Assembly: GCA_025345505.1 (NCBI GenBank)
Contig: JANVCC010000011.1
Location: 7,991,636 to 8,055,635 of the forward strand
Length of the DNA stretch: 64,000 nucleotides
Origin: Todiramphus chloris collaris
Lineage: Eukaryota > Chordata > Aves > Coraciiformes > Alcedinidae
Direction: 5' to 3'
The notes beneath the pieces are model-generated. The model was not told where the DNA came from and searched no databases. It saw only the letters and a list, made by a program, of their open reading frames with translations. The translations under genes and the position numbers were made by a program. Below, in pieces: positions 11,067 through 23,727 of the stretch (positions are counted from its first letter, which is position 1; each line of letters opens with the position of its first letter).

Positions 11067-12185
11067 TCATGGAATAATAGAATCGTAGAACCATTCTCGT
11101 TGGCAGAGACCTTTAAGATCTTCAAGTCCAACCATTAACCCAGCACTGCCAGGTCATGACTAAACTATGGCACTCAGGACCACATCCTCTAAATACCTAC
11201 AGGGATGGTGACTCCACCACCTCCCTGGGCAGCCTCTTCCAACGCTTCTTCAGTGAAGAATTTTTTCCTAATATCCAACCTAAACCTCCCCTGACACAAC
11301 TTGAGGCCATTTCCTCTTGTCCTATCACTTAGTATTTGGGAGAAGAGACAAATCCCCATCTCACTACAACCTCCTTTCAGGTAGTTATAGAGAGCGTGGA
11401 GGTCTCCCCTCAGTCTCCTTTTCTCCAGACTAAACAATCCCAGTTCCCTCTGCCACTCCTCAGAAGACTTGTTCTCTAGACCCTTCACCAGCTTCATTGC
11501 CTCTTAGACACGCTCCAGCACCTCAATGTCCTTCTTGTAGTGAGGGGCCCAAAACTGAACCCAGGATTCGAGGTAATGGTCTCACCAGTGCTGAGTACAG
11601 CAGAATGATCACTTCCCTACTTCTGCTAGCCACATTATTTCCAAATCAAACCAGGATGCCTAGGCACAATTCCAGCTCATCTGTCAGCTACTGGCCAACA
11701 CCCCCAGGTCCTTTTCTACCAGGGACCTTCCAGACACTCTTCCAGCCTGGAACATTGCATGAGGTTGTTATGACCCAAATGCAGGACCCGGCATTTGGCC
11801 TTGTTGAACCTCACACTACTAGCCTTGGCCCATCAATCCTTCCTGTCCAGATCCCTCTATAGAGAAGATCAACACGTCTGCCTAACCTGGCACTGCACTC
11901 AAATTTACTGAGGGTCCCCTCGATCCCCTCATCAAAATCATTGATAAAGATATCAAAGACAACTGGCCCCAGTACTGAGCCCTGAGGAACACCACTTGTG
12001 ACCATCTACCAACTGGATTTAACTCCATTCACCATCAGCCTATGGGCTTGTTCACCCAGCCAGTTTTTTATCCAGTGAAGTATATGCCCATGAAGCAACC
12101 AGTTTCTCCAGGAGAATCCTGTGGGAAACAGCGTCAAAGTCCTGTGAAGGCTCTAAAGAATGTCAGTACTAGTACCTTTCTAGAC
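11067..12185 (-). mobile_element. CR1, 5'-truncated, about 1.1 kb, with RT core
   Basis: The 3' tip is at 11067 (atcatggaataatagaatcg) and the element reads leftward. Minus-strand frames give [15 protein letters not shown] and [11 protein letters not shown] (11189-11497), and further upstream [20 protein letters not shown] (11811-12005), the RT motif-B region. The next block, normally FADDTKLGG, reads [11 protein letters not shown], so the catalytic aspartate pair is gone. The copy fades out near 12185. Same actaaac subtype as the 7.4 kb copy. Confidence 0.95.
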
Positions 12186-13169
12186 ATACAAAGATGTTGT
12201 GGACCTTCTGGCCTCTTGGGTTACTCAAAATAAAGCATTTTTCATTCCTTGAATTTTTAAATTCCTCCAAGCTCTTACCTTCCTATGTGCTGTAAGAGTA
12301 TCCATGATAACAGAAAGTATTTTTAGCGTATCTATGAGTTTTAAGAAGATGAGAGAGAAGTGGTGACCATGAACAGAACAGATGAGCAACTAACTTGGTG
12401 AGAGATACCAAAAGGGAACAAGAGCTTAAGTACTTCAAATATTTAATTCCCCTCATAACCCTTCCCACCCTTACTCTTCATAAATATACTGAGGGTTACA
12501 ACATGCTGGGTGTGAAACACTGCTGTAGGGCAAGGTGACTATAAGGCACTGAAGAGAACAGAAGATGGAAATCGCTGTACATCTGGCACAGAGTCAGGGT
12601 CTAAGCCAAAGGAGCTTTTCTTGTAGGTCCAATATCAGTTACTATTGAACAGGCCTCCTGAAGGTGCTTTGTGTATATACAGATATGCCACTGTGTGTGA
12701 CTAGTCTCCTCATTCCAGAGAGACACAGCAAATCTTGACTCCTGAGATTTCTTGCATAAAATCACTGTCCTGGCAATGCCATCACACATTGATCAAACTC
12801 ATCCACATGATGTTTGCTGTCATTGTGAAATGAAGATCACAAGACTGTGCCTCAGGTCTGACCTCAAATTACAGTTTTGATCAGTTCAAGAGGAAGAGAA
12901 GGTCAGCCTTTTAATCCCATTTACCTCATGTTGATCCACTGTAATTACCAAAATGTCATTTATATCCACAGCTATGCTCTTCCTCTTAGTAAAAACCAGA
13001 TAGTAACACTTCCTCAGACCTCCTCTCCACGAGCTCAGGAACGCTTAATTTAATGGGTTTAATAGTCATGATACACACAGGCAAAAGGCTGTTATAAAGT
13101 GCTAAGTATGATCCTAACATTTCTTCTGCCCCATGTCACTGTTTCTACTTTGATGATGATGATAATTTC
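12186..13169. other. Apparently unique non-coding stretch
   Basis: No repeat family or gene was recognised. A (GAT)n-like patch (gatgatgatgataat) lies near the right end at about 13152-13166. Confidence 0.4.
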
Positions 13170-13530
13170 TATCTTGGTCAACTGTCTTGACATTTCTGCC
13201 TATTCCAACTCATCTTTCTTTTCTTCCACCCACCTCCTGAATTTGCCACATCATTCAGAAATTTCACTCTATCTGCTCTGAAATGTACTATCCTCTCTGG
13301 TCCAGTATCATCCAAGGACTTAATTAGCTTGGTGTTTACACCTACTTCCTTGTCATTCATTATTTTATATATTGAAAAGAACAAGTCCCAAGATGAATTG
13401 CTGCATATTTGTTACCTCATCCCTCTTAAAACTGCCTTAAGAACTATTTGCTGCTTGCCACTTGTCCACACTGGCTTTATCTTCTTTTTGTTTAAATACA
13501 CTGTGCCATATTCTTACTTAGACAACACTT
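13170..13530 (-). mobile_element. Ancient CR1/L3-like LINE, RT active-site region
   Basis: The minus-strand frame at 13178-13384 contains MNDKEVGVNTKLIKSLDDTG, then RIVHFRADRVKFLNDV, then MSWNRQKCQ. Block by block this matches the RT stretch of CR1-clade elements: INDLEEGV, K-FADD-TKLGR, a ten-residue spacer, and NKMSFNRxKC. The FADD box reads SLDD here. Nucleotide similarity to the recent CR1 copies in this window is low, which points to an older lineage of the CR1/L3 type. The copy continues weakly to about 13530. Confidence 0.7.
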
Positions 13531-13550
13531 TGATAAATTCTCAATAGAAG

Positions 13551-13566
13551 AAAAAAAAAAAAAAAA
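13551..13566 (+). repeat. Poly(A) tract, 16 A
   Basis: Pure A homopolymer just to the right of the ancient LINE fragment. Confidence 0.95.
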
Positions 13567-15059
13567 TCTGATTCCAGGATAAAAAATAGTGGCAATAATG
13601 CCACTGTATTGCATGATATCAAGACTGGAAGGTATATAATTACTTTTTACTATTTATTCTGTCATGGTACTTCTATTTGCAACTAAATACACCAGGACAT
13701 GAACAATTCACAATGGATGAAATCCCAGTGCTCTAGGTTCTGTGTATCTACTAAATCTCACTTCACAAGAGCTATGATCAGTGGTTTAGTTGTTCCACAT
13801 ACCATTTACTGTCCTTCTGTTTAAGGGTTTCCTTAACAGTTTATAACTTAAACAAATTGTAAAGTAAAAGTTGGACTGACAGGTGAATACTTTGTTTGTT
13901 CCTTTCTGAGATTCTGAAAACTGCATTTATGGTCTTCGTAATGTTTGCATTCACCAACCATTCTTAAAACATCACCACATGTTTCTAATGTTATTATTGC
14001 TACATTTATTGTGGAAGTGCCCAAAGGTCCCTAACTAAAATGTATTTTAACCCCTCAGGGTAGGAACTTTACAAAGAACACAAAGATGAAGGATGAATGC
14101 AGCTACTTGGATGCTGTGCTGGGATCCAACCTGCTTTCTTCCATACCTTCCTTAGGAGAGTGAGAACAAGTCAGTTGGACACTGTGTGACAGCATCTACC
14201 CATTAGTCAGGTATAACTATTCCTCAAAAAAACCAAACTATTTCTCAAACAGAGAAGAGCACTGCAATGGTGACTGCATAGACTTTTAAGTCTGTGAGGC
14301 TCACAGATCTAAAATGGTCATCATAAACCCCATCAATATATGGATCACAGTCCTTGACCAACTAAAAGGAAGGACAATATTATACAAAGGAGTGTTTAAC
14401 AAATTCATTGGTTTACGGTTTCTATCTATCCAACTTATGACTTTTATCTGCAGACCTGACTGATAAACAGTTTAGAAAAAGGTAAGTGATAGCTTCGTAT
14501 CTCATTGGAGAAGTCTTGCCAAGATAAACAAGTGAAAGAAAGGGTAAAGACAACTGTGGATAAAGGCACCAGCCCTGTTATTTCCTTGTTAATTCTATTT
14601 CATTAGTTTGATTAACCTTACATGACAGTGCTCAAATACTTAAGTGCACAAGGCTTTTTTTTACCATAAATGACCCTATGATAATAAAACCATACATGAT
14701 TTGGAAGCTCTTCTGATATATTTTTCTTTTTTGTGAACAAGTTTTATGATGTAATGTCCCTTAACTTTCATCCTCCAAGGGACCTTCAGTGCTGGAAAAA
14801 CCCCAGACTCAGCAAAAACAAGACACCCTTTTTGTTTTTCAACAGATACTAAATATTTCAGGCATGAGTCTTCTCCTTGGACATCATAGGAAGGATTGAA
14901 CAGGGGAACAAGGCAAATTTAATTGGCTTTTAAGTGTCAAAACATTTCCACATGGTGCAGATGCTATTCACTAGTGCCAGAATCTGAGTACAGGGCCAAA
15001 TAACTAGCAACAAAGTTAATTCAGTGAGGAGGGGCGTCCATCTGACCATGTATAGTTGG
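13567..15059. other. Apparently unique non-coding stretch
   Basis: No repeat family or gene was recognised in about 1.5 kb. Confidence 0.45.
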
Positions 15060-15735
15060 CATAGAATCATAGAATGTTAGGGGTTGAAAGGGATCCAGGA
15101 AGATCATCTAGTCCAACCCCCCTGCCATAGCAGGATCACCTAGATAAAGTCACACAGGAATGTGTCCAAGCAGGTCTTGAACACCTCCAGAGAAGGAGAC
15201 TTCACAACCCCCCTGGGCGGCCCATTCCAGTGCTCCATCACCCTCACTCTGAAGAAGTTTTTCCTTATGTTTACCCTAAACCTCTTGTACTCCAACTTAC
15301 TCCCAGTGCCTCTTGTCCTAACATTGGATGACATTGAGAAGAGTCAGGCTCCATCCTCCTTACACTCGCCCTTAACATATTTATAGACATTAATGAGGTC
15401 TCCCCTCAGTCTCCTCTTCTTCAGGCTAAAGAGACCCAGCTCTCTCAGCCTCTCCTCATAAGGGAGATGCTCCACTCCCTTAATAATCTTGGTGGCCCTG
15501 CGCTCGACTCTCTCCAGTAGCTCTACATCTTTCTTGAACTGGGATGCCCAGAACTGGACACAGTATTCCAGGTGGGGCCTCACCACGCAGAGTAGAGGGG
15601 GAGGAGAACCTCCCTCGACCTGCTGACCACACTCTTCTTAATACATCCCAGGATGCCATTGGCCTTCTTGGCCGTGAGGGCGCATTGTTGGCTCATGCTC
15701 ATCCTGCTGTCCACCAGGTCCCCTAGGTCATTTAG
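15060..15735 (-). mobile_element. CR1, 5'-truncated, second 3'-end subtype
   Basis: The 3' tip catagaatcatagaatgtta is at the left. The minus-strand frames 15140-15334 and 15344-15586 give FRVNIRKNFFRVRVMEHWN and [42 protein letters not shown], which is the ORF2 C-terminus. The tip carries the ccatagcaggatcacctaga motif. That motif differs from the actaaac subtype and resembles the plus-strand tail ending at 2747. Truncated at about 15735. Clean motifs indicate a comparatively young copy. Confidence 0.95.
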
Positions 15736-16732
15736 GCATAGCCAGTACAGAGATAAATTGATTTCTTAAGCTCCAGTGATGCTTTTTAGAGTTGCCTGCA
15801 GACAAACTCATCTATTTTGCTATCAAATGACTTAAAAGCCACCTCAAATTTTGATAACTGCTGTTTGCACCAATCCCTTCAAGTGGATTCCTTAATAGTA
15901 GTGCAAATATGCATCAAGAAAAAGAAAACATCAACCACTACACAGCCAGTTACTGCCATCTAATAACATGAAGGCAAAATGCATAGACAGCATAGACAAA
16001 CACACAAAAATGCATTCAAACTGCAAAGTGCTGCTGCAGATGGGGCAGTGAAAGCAGAAATGTTCCCCATCTCAGAAGTGCTGCTCGTGCTGACTCTGAA
16101 CGAGGGAAGCAGGGGCTGAGCCCCAGGGGACAGCCCTTCTGCTGAACTTAAAGCTTGGAATTAGATACTCAAGTGCATGCTAATGGCACCATGGGTAAAA
16201 TAAGCTTTCGACACATTGAATTCACAGCCTGTTTTCTCCTGGGAACACAGCAATCCACAAATAAATTAGCAAACATTCCTTAAACCCTCCTCCCCAATAC
16301 AAGACAGAAAGAGTTCAAGTTGTCCATCAATACTAGCATCACTTGCCTGTCACAGAAGAGCAGTGCCCAGAGGCTCTCATTATAATCAGAGCTCTGTGCA
16401 GCTGAACAAGCTCCTTATATTTTGCTCTGCTGATCCCGTAAGGTAAACCTGTTCTTTTGAGTTAAGGTATCTTTCTCTGTGTAATTTGTGGACTGTGCAC
16501 AAAACATAGCATTTCACTTGGGCATAACTGAAACATGTAACCAATGACTTTTACACTTTTCAGATCTTCTTCAGGAGAGCAGCCCCTGCCCTTCCCACTC
16601 AGAAACACTGGCATGGCCACTGAATTGCCTACTGTACCACCCTAACTAATGCATTTTGGTACTTTCCAGTCGTGCAGCTTACACTAAAAAATCAGGAAAC
16701 AGTGAGTTCGGTTCATGACTCTGGCAGATTTT
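15736..16732. other. Apparently unique non-coding spacer between two CR1 copies
   Basis: No repeat or gene was recognised. It is somewhat richer in GC around 16030-16150 than its surroundings. Confidence 0.4.
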
Positions 16733-18470
16733 ATCTTAGAATCATAGAACCATAGAACAGTTTTGGCTGGAAGAGACTTCCAATATCATCAAGTCCAACC
16801 TTATTCCTAGCCCTATCAAAAACCACTAAACCATGTCCCTAAGCACAACATCCAACTGCACCTTAAACACTCCAGGGATAGTGACTCTACCACCTCCCTG
16901 GGCAGGCCATTCCAATGCCTGACAACCCTTTCTGTAAAGAAATGCTTCCTAATATCCAGCCTGAACCTCCCCTCGTTCAACTTCAGGCCATTTCCTCTTG
17001 TTCTGTCACTCATCACCAGGGAGAACAGACCAACTCCCACCTCACTACAACTGCCCTTCAGGTAGCTGTAGAGAAAAATAAGGTCTCCCCTCAGCCTTCT
17101 TTTCTCAAGGCTAAACAGACCCAGATCTTTCAGCCTTTCCTCAAAAGAGACTTGCTCCAAACCCTTTACTAGCTTTGTAGCCCGCCTCTGTACCCTCTCC
17201 AGCACCTCAACGTCCTTCTTGTAGAGAGGAGACCAAAACTGGACACAGTATTTGAGGTGTGACCTCACCAGAGCTGAGTACAGAGGAATGATCCCCTCCC
17301 TGCTCCTGCTGACCACACTGTTCCTGATCCAGGCCAGGATGCCATTGGCCTTCTTGGCCACCTGGGCACACCGCTGGCTCATGGTCAGGTGCCTGTCAAT
17401 CAATACCCCCAGGTCCTTCTCTGTCTGGCAGCTCTCCAGCCACTCTTCCCCAAGCCTGTAGTGCTGCTGGGGGTTGTTGTGGCCCAAGTGCAGGACCTGG
17501 CATTTGGCCTTAATGAAATTGATGGAACTGTCTTTGGCCCAGTGATCCAGCCTATCTAGATCCCTCTGCAGAGCTTCCCTACCCTCAAGCAGATGGACAC
17601 TTCCACCTAGCTTGGTGTCATCTGCAAGTTTACCAAGGGTGCATCTATCCCCTCATCCAAATCATTGATGAAGATATCAAACAGGAGTGGCCCCAGTACT
17701 GAGCCCTGGGGGACACCACTCGTTACTTGCAGCCAACTGGATTTAACTCCATTGACCACGACTCTTTGGACTTGTCCATCCAACCAGTTTTTCACCCAGG
17801 AAAGAGTATGCCCATCCAAGCCAAAAGCAGTCAATTTCTCTAATAGAATGCTGTGGGAAATGGTGTCAAATGCCTTCCTAAAGTCAAGTCAGAGAACATC
17901 CACAGCCTTGCCTTCATCCAACAAGTGGGTCACCCTGTCATAGAAGGATCAGGTTTGTTAAACAGGACCTGCCCTTCATAAACCCCTGTTGACTGGGCCT
18001 GATCACCTGGTTGTCCTTCATGTGCTGCATAATAGAACCCAGGATGACCTGCTCCATCAGCTTTCCTGGTACCGAAGCCTGTAGTTGCCCCAATCATCCT
18101 TTCATCCCTTCTTACATATGGGTGTTACGTTGTCTGAATTCCAATCTGCTGGTACCTTCCCAGTCAGACAGGACTGCTGATAAATGATGGACAGTGGCCT
18201 GGTGAGCACCCCTGACAGCCCTCTCAGCACTCGAGGATGTAAACCCATCCAGCCTCATAGATTTATTCACATTGATATTGAGGACCATGTCATGGACCAT
18301 CTCCTCCTGAATTGTAGGGGGGACATTGTGTTCCCGGCCCCTGTCTCTTGGCTTGTGGGAGTGACTTTCTCTGGTGCAAGTGTTTCCATTACTAAAGACT
18401 GAGGCAAAGAAGGCATTAAGCACCTCAGCCTTTGCCTCATCTTTCATTAACAAATTTCCTTCATATTTTC
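16733..18470 (-). mobile_element. CR1, long 3' portion (about 1.7 kb) with most of the RT domain
   Basis: The 3' tip is at 16733 (ttagaatcatagaaccatag). Reading leftward from the right-hand end, the copy covers MKDEAKAEVLNAFFASVFSN in the linker (18112-18453), RT motif A (LDFRKAFDT, about 17864-17890), motif B (SGVPQGS, 17700-17720), the catalytic box LADDTKLGG (about 17605-17635), and the full C-terminal region. The 5' truncation is near 18470. It overlaps in content with the inverted copy at the window start, so the two together cover most of ORF2. Confidence 0.96.
16816..17650 (-). pseudogene. CR1 ORF2, RT catalytic box to C-terminus, long open frame
   Basis: From just after a frameshift near 17641-17650 the minus strand stays open through [104 protein letters not shown] and [20 protein letters not shown] to about 16816. 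That is roughly 275 codons. The catalytic box has Leu in place of the usual Phe or Tyr but keeps both aspartates. Upstream, the motif-B frame (17607-17834) is out of phase by one base, and a TGA interrupts the sequence just before motif A near 17889. It is therefore a broken gene, though the best preserved ORF2 3' half here. Confidence 0.88.
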
Positions 18471-20074
18471 CTTCATTTTATACCAGCTTGAACAAAGTGC
18501 CTAGATTTGAGGCAAGTGAGTGGTATCTCTCCAACACACTTCAAATTCTTACTAATGGAGTGATTAGCTGAAATCCTAGAACTCCCCTTGAAAACTGCAG
18601 CGGCATGAGATACTCTTGGCATATTATTAAGATCACAGAGTTTCATCTTCACAGTGCCCAAATTCCCAGAACATCAGGTTTATGACTCCTTCACAAGATA
18701 ATATTACATCTATACGACTTGCTTCATCCAAGTTCAAAATACATCTGGGGTTGAAACACTAGAAAATGTATGGCCCATTTCTGCCACCTTTTCTGTGGCC
18801 TTGCTCTGATAACAATAGCACCAAGTGATGGAGAAATTGTTGCCAAACACTTCCACTTCTCTCTTTTCCCTAACATAAAAAGTATGTCACAGAAAATAAA
18901 CTACATATAGTTTTCAAAGTCTTTTGATAGAGGATGCAAATACCTTTATTTTAAATAAAACAGGAAACAAATGTCTTAATTTCAAATAGTGTTTAGGAGG
19001 CCTCAGCAATCCATGAAAAAAAGGACAATTTAATCTGTTTTAAGACCTTCAGAATTTGTTTAGCAGAGGGAAATCAACATAATAAAGATATCCTTAGGTA
19101 ACATTACCATGCACAATGCAGAGGAAAGTAAGAGTCCAGTCCTCAGAAGTGCTCAGGCATCTGTATTTGGTTAGACACTTTTAATTACTTTTTGAAAACA
19201 GGATAGAGAGAACACTTACATTGACCACTGGATAGACTGTAGTGTAAGTTACAGTTTCTATACTGATCAAGTGGATTTGGAGTAGGAGGACTGACCTTGC
19301 TCCCATGTGGTTTTTTGGAGTATGCAACAATTTTGACTTAAACGAGCTTCCAGAGGAATGAGAAAAGTTCCTTGCAGAGTTTTGGAAACAAGTTTCAACC
19401 ATGCTCAAACTTAATTTAAAACTCCTATTACAAAGGAACCTTGACAGCAATGGATAAGTAAGTCATAAAGCAAAGTGTTACATGAAAGCTATTAGGCTCT
19501 AAAGCAAATGATTTTAGTATGTTTTCTTTCTGGTTGGTGCCTGTAACACAACTTCTCTGACTAATCTGCAGGGAGAAAAAATGTCACTACATTCATGCTA
19601 TCAAAGAAAAGCATTTCTAGTCACCTCACTTGACACATGTAACGCTTTACTTCAGGTGCAGATGCTTATACTGATAATTTTCTGACAAATTTGTAACCTG
19701 CAAAATTCTCCTATTAAAAAACAACAACGAGGAACTCTATCACCCAATTTATCTTCACCATGCAAAACTCAGTACATATCTTCTATTCAAACTGCTTTTG
19801 TGTTAGAACTTACCTACTTTAGTCTCCAATTCTGCTCATGAACAGATTCAGTTAGCTGATTAGGCAACATTCAGAAAGGATTTGGCAGCTAATATCATGG
19901 GCCATTGCTGTTCTGCAGCTGCTAACAATGTTTTCCAGCTGCTAGCTGTCTGGCCATTCAAAAGTATTTGTGATTCTTACAAACCACCTCATGCAGTTGT
20001 AGAACTTTCCTTGGGGCTAGGCTTGGCCTACTGGGTCTAATCTCCCAGCAGCCAACTCTCATCTTTATGACAGG
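18471..20074. other. Apparently unique non-coding stretch
   Basis: AT-rich sequence in which I recognise no repeat or gene. Confidence 0.4.
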
Positions 20075-20215
20075 ATAATTAACAACTGGAATAGCATACC
20101 ATAGAATGAAATGGATTTTCTACCACTGCCAGTTTTTAAAACTTGATAGTTCTGAGCTAAGCTCTAGCCTAGATGTTGAGATACTTCCCTCCATCAAATG
20201 AGGTTGATGTACATG
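20075..20215 (+). mobile_element. Ancient CR1/L3-like LINE 3' region fragment
   Basis: The block ataattaacaactggaatag, followed by ggattttctaccactgccag and tttttaaaacttgatag, matches the 3' coding/UTR junction of old amniote CR1/L3 elements (a 'wnslp...dsps...f..k' coding pattern). Strong divergence and short length make the right end uncertain. Confidence 0.55.
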
Positions 20216-21257
20216 TTTACTTGGGGATACTTGATTTAGGGTGGTCTAGTTTTCATTCCACAGCCCAGATCTTCTGTTTCTTAAAAGAGACAAGGGATGT
20301 TAGATCAAGATGGGCCTCATGCTGTCCTTGATTATCACCAAGATCTTAAAAGCCCAACTTGTTACATCGAAAAAGAAATATGAAGTGTCTCCCTCAGATA
20401 TACTAAAGACCCTGGCGCTCAGAACAGAACTGAAACACTCCACTGGTGCCATCCCCCAAAACACTGCTAAAACCGAAATATCCTGACGAGAACAAGCCAT
20501 CTTTGCCCATTTTATGCAAAACTAGATCATAGCTGTCTCCTTTGACTTGAAGGTTCATGATCCACTCCACTCTTACACAGAGCATACATTTGCTCTGCTA
20601 CCCCAGGGGCAGCAGCAGTGCATGCTGTTTTCTGTGGTATTAAACAGCATGAGGAGGGACTTGTGGTACAGCTGAGATGCTTACCTAACAGCTTAACTGC
20701 TTCTTCAAACCTTGTTTGGGGAAGGGACAGAACAGCAATGAGTGTTGTTAAAATTTCTGCCCTCCTTACAGACCACAAAATACAGTTTTTGTTTATGTTT
20801 TATATGAAATATAAAGGATGACATGATAGGAAACTCCTTTTTCCCCTCCCAGCTTCTTTCATATGTTTAGAGGCATAATAACGTCCATTTACCCCTTTAT
20901 AATATCTGGAACTTCATTTCTCCCTTTTTCACCACAACTTACTAACAGAATACCAACAAAAGATGTTTCCTCCTTTAACAGGTTCTATGGAAAAACCCCA
21001 GCCTTCGAGGTCTCTCATTGCAAGCATGGGACCAAAAATTAAATAGCTAATATATAGGTAGGCATAAAGTAGTGAATGAATGATACTGTTACCTTTTACC
21101 CCTAAAATCAAGAAGCAAGTCACTACTATCAACAACCAACAACCACAAGTCTTTTGCACTTGTTTTACTTTTTCAAGAGCCTGGTGCTTGGATTTCTGTA
21201 ACTATGGTAATTGTGAAACTATTTTTTTAAACGAATATAAGCCTTTATTTTTAAAAC
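20216..21257. other. Apparently unique non-coding stretch
   Basis: No repeat family was recognised. Overlapping minus-strand frames of 60-83 codons (20300-20778) do not resemble any protein I know. Confidence 0.4.
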
Positions 21258-21400
21258 TATGATAAAACTGGATATAAGGCCAGAAGGGATCATTGTAACT
21301 CTCTCTCGCATAATGCATCAAAGAACTTCACTAGTAATTTCTGCATCAAACTATTATGACTTCAATTTGAGCTATTTGAAAAAACATCCTTCATGATATA
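21258..21400 (-). mobile_element. Ancient CR1/L3-like LINE 3' end
   Basis: The sequence ataaggccagaagggatcat, followed by gaacttcactagtaatttct, gcatcaa and ttgagctatttgaaaaaaca, follows the reverse complement of the 3' end of old amniote CR1/L3 elements (sense form ending in a 'gatgatcc..ttctggcctta' tail). It lacks the terminal octamer repeats of the recent CR1 copies. Confidence 0.72.
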
Positions 21401-22019
21401 TGGTGGCAGATAATTCCCTACAGCTTCACACTGCTGTTCAGCAGTAGACAGGTATATACCAATTAAATCAACAGGCTTTATCAAGAACCATGTTCATGCT
21501 TCCAAACAGCAGGATGAAAAACAGCTGTAATGTTTTGTCTTATACCATTCAATTTGAACAAAGCAATGACTTCATCTCCCAAATATTCTGAAAGGTTTAG
21601 GCATCTTTTACTTTCAGTCAGCCCTTTCCCCTTCTCAACTGTGAGTATTGCAATATCTTGCATAAAACAGATCATGCCTCTTAACAACCCACAACTATGC
21701 TATGATAAACAGATCTAAGTTAAACTTGTGATCTAGATTGCTTGGTACTTAGGAATATATATGCACCTGGAGCTGCGATTTAGCATGTATGCTGCTGCAC
21801 AAATCTCTCAAAGGGCACAGGTTTTTCCCCACAGAACTCTACATCTGGAAGATCTGTACTCGTTTCTTCAAAGTTCCTTAAATTTCAGGTCTAAGCTCTA
21901 CAGAAGTTAGCAGCAAAATTCCCCTTGACTTTAATTGACTGATTCACTTTGTGTTGTCAGTACTTGAACTTGAGGCCTTTGGAAATGGAACAAAAGTGCC
22001 TTTATTTTGCACTAGAAGT

Positions 22020-22080
22020 TACTGGGGCACTGTACTGATACTCTAAACAAATACAGCCTCTGTCTCAGGGAATTTACCAT
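22020..22080. repeat. Possible ancient interspersed-repeat fragment
   Basis: ggcactgtactgatactct followed by cagcctctgtctcagggaat recalls the 'ggcactgtacaaacac..acagtccctgcc' core of an old amniote repeat, also seen more clearly at 29.1 kb. Only about 60 bases can be aligned by eye. Confidence 0.3.
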
Positions 22081-23692
22081 CCATATTTGCGTTTAACATG
22101 CAGTACTGAAAATTTCAAGATATTGACTTGGATTTGTTTGATATTATGTGGATGTGTCCACATGAGTCTTTGTAGGATCTGAATTTGAATATGTAATGCA
22201 CAGCATGAATTACTGTCCTCTTTATTCCCATTTTCAATAAAATCTAGACCCAAAACTTGCATTTTTATTAACATGGTTACTCCTATAATAAGGTAATTGT
22301 TGTTTATAAACAGCTACCAGCCTTTTACCCCATTGCCACTGTTGTTTCACCATTTAGGAAACATTCCAAATGACAGGAAAGTTTCCTTTACTTACAGTAA
22401 AAATTTTATTGTCATGGAGTTAACACTACACTGGCTTGCAAACTCTACAGGATAACCTGATATTACTGAAATCACGTTAAAAAGAAAAAGGAAAGAAGAA
22501 TGAAAAGTAAGTGATAAAATCCCAAAATACTAAAAATAACAATAAACATTCTTCTCTATAAACAGCTTGAGTTTTCTTTTAAATGTAATTAGAGATTCCT
22601 TAAGCAGGTAGGTCTTAATTTCAAGTAATCAACCTTCTCTGAGACTCAGGATTTCTGAAGGTTCAGTGGTGCTGGTGATACAGTTATCTTCTAGCCTGCA
22701 GTTTGAAATAAATCTTGGAGTGCTTCAAAACCAGTAATTTTCATGCTTAATGTACAATGCTACACAAAGCATTTAAAGTGCTTGTGTGGGCACTTCAGAA
22801 AGGCTCCTTCACTTGGCACTTTCCCATCTGATTTCAGCAATATGGGCAGGCCACATGTTTTTGCAGTGGAAAACAGGATAGATGTTATTTTAGATGAGAG
22901 AGTCAATGGCACACAACTGAAAAGACTGTGGAAGACCTGATTTCTATTTCTGACCTCCTCCCAGGAGAATTATTCCTGGTTGACGGTGGTAACTCACATC
23001 AGAGTTCCATGCCTCAGTTTCTCCCCCGTAACAAGAGAACATATTTTTTAAATCACTTCACAGAAAGCCTTTTATAGAAAACCCCTCCATGAAAGTTCTT
23101 TACCTGTTTTTAAAATTAAAAATCTGACTTTACAATGAAGACTGAGTGACGAACGTATGGGTCCTGATTTTTTCCCTTTTGTTAAACATCAAGTAATATG
23201 TTGCTATTATTTCTTCTGTGAACCAAAATGGGTTTCTAGGCCACGATCCTGGCAGCTGCTCTCGTGTGTACTTAAATCTGGGATTCACGGGGAATCTCAG
23301 CAGATGCACTATCTGAGCATCATCACATCCAGAAGTCACAAGTCACTATTTTCTCTAGTTAGGCACAAATTATTTTGCCCTAAAATGCATTCAGGACAGT
23401 TACAAATAGAATACATATTTTATTATTCTGGTATTACTTATGAAATATTATCAGCTTTATGCGTTAGATCTCAAGCTGTAGTAAATTGGCATGGATCCAT
23501 TACAGATCCATTATCATTAAAATGAGTAGCAATCAGTAACCAGATGGCACAATAGTTTAGGGCACTAACTTCCTGCCTTCTATTTGTCTAGACTGCTCCA
23601 TGATGAGAATTGAATAACGTCATTTGGCTTTGTTTGAGCTGAAACTTTCAACAGCTTTTCAAAGATGACCTTCAAAAATATGTATTTGAAGA

Positions 23693-23727
23693 TACACACA
23701 CACATATACATACATATATATATATAT
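23693..23727. repeat. CA/TA dinucleotide microsatellite
   Basis: An alternating purine-pyrimidine tract starts as (CA)n, passes through ATACATACAT and ends as (TA)n over about 35 bases. Confidence 0.93.

Noticed and set aside
11497..11862. 121-codon plus-strand open frame
   Set aside because: It lies antisense to the CR1 RT region and has no independent support.
20300..20778. Overlapping minus-strand frames around a GC-richer patch, considered as a possible exon
   Set aside because: Three frames overlap without one dominating, and no known domain or clear splice-site arrangement was found.
23157..23525. 122-codon plus-strand open frame
   Set aside because: Composition and lack of any recognisable domain are what chance gives in AT-rich DNA. 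No splice or promoter context was seen.
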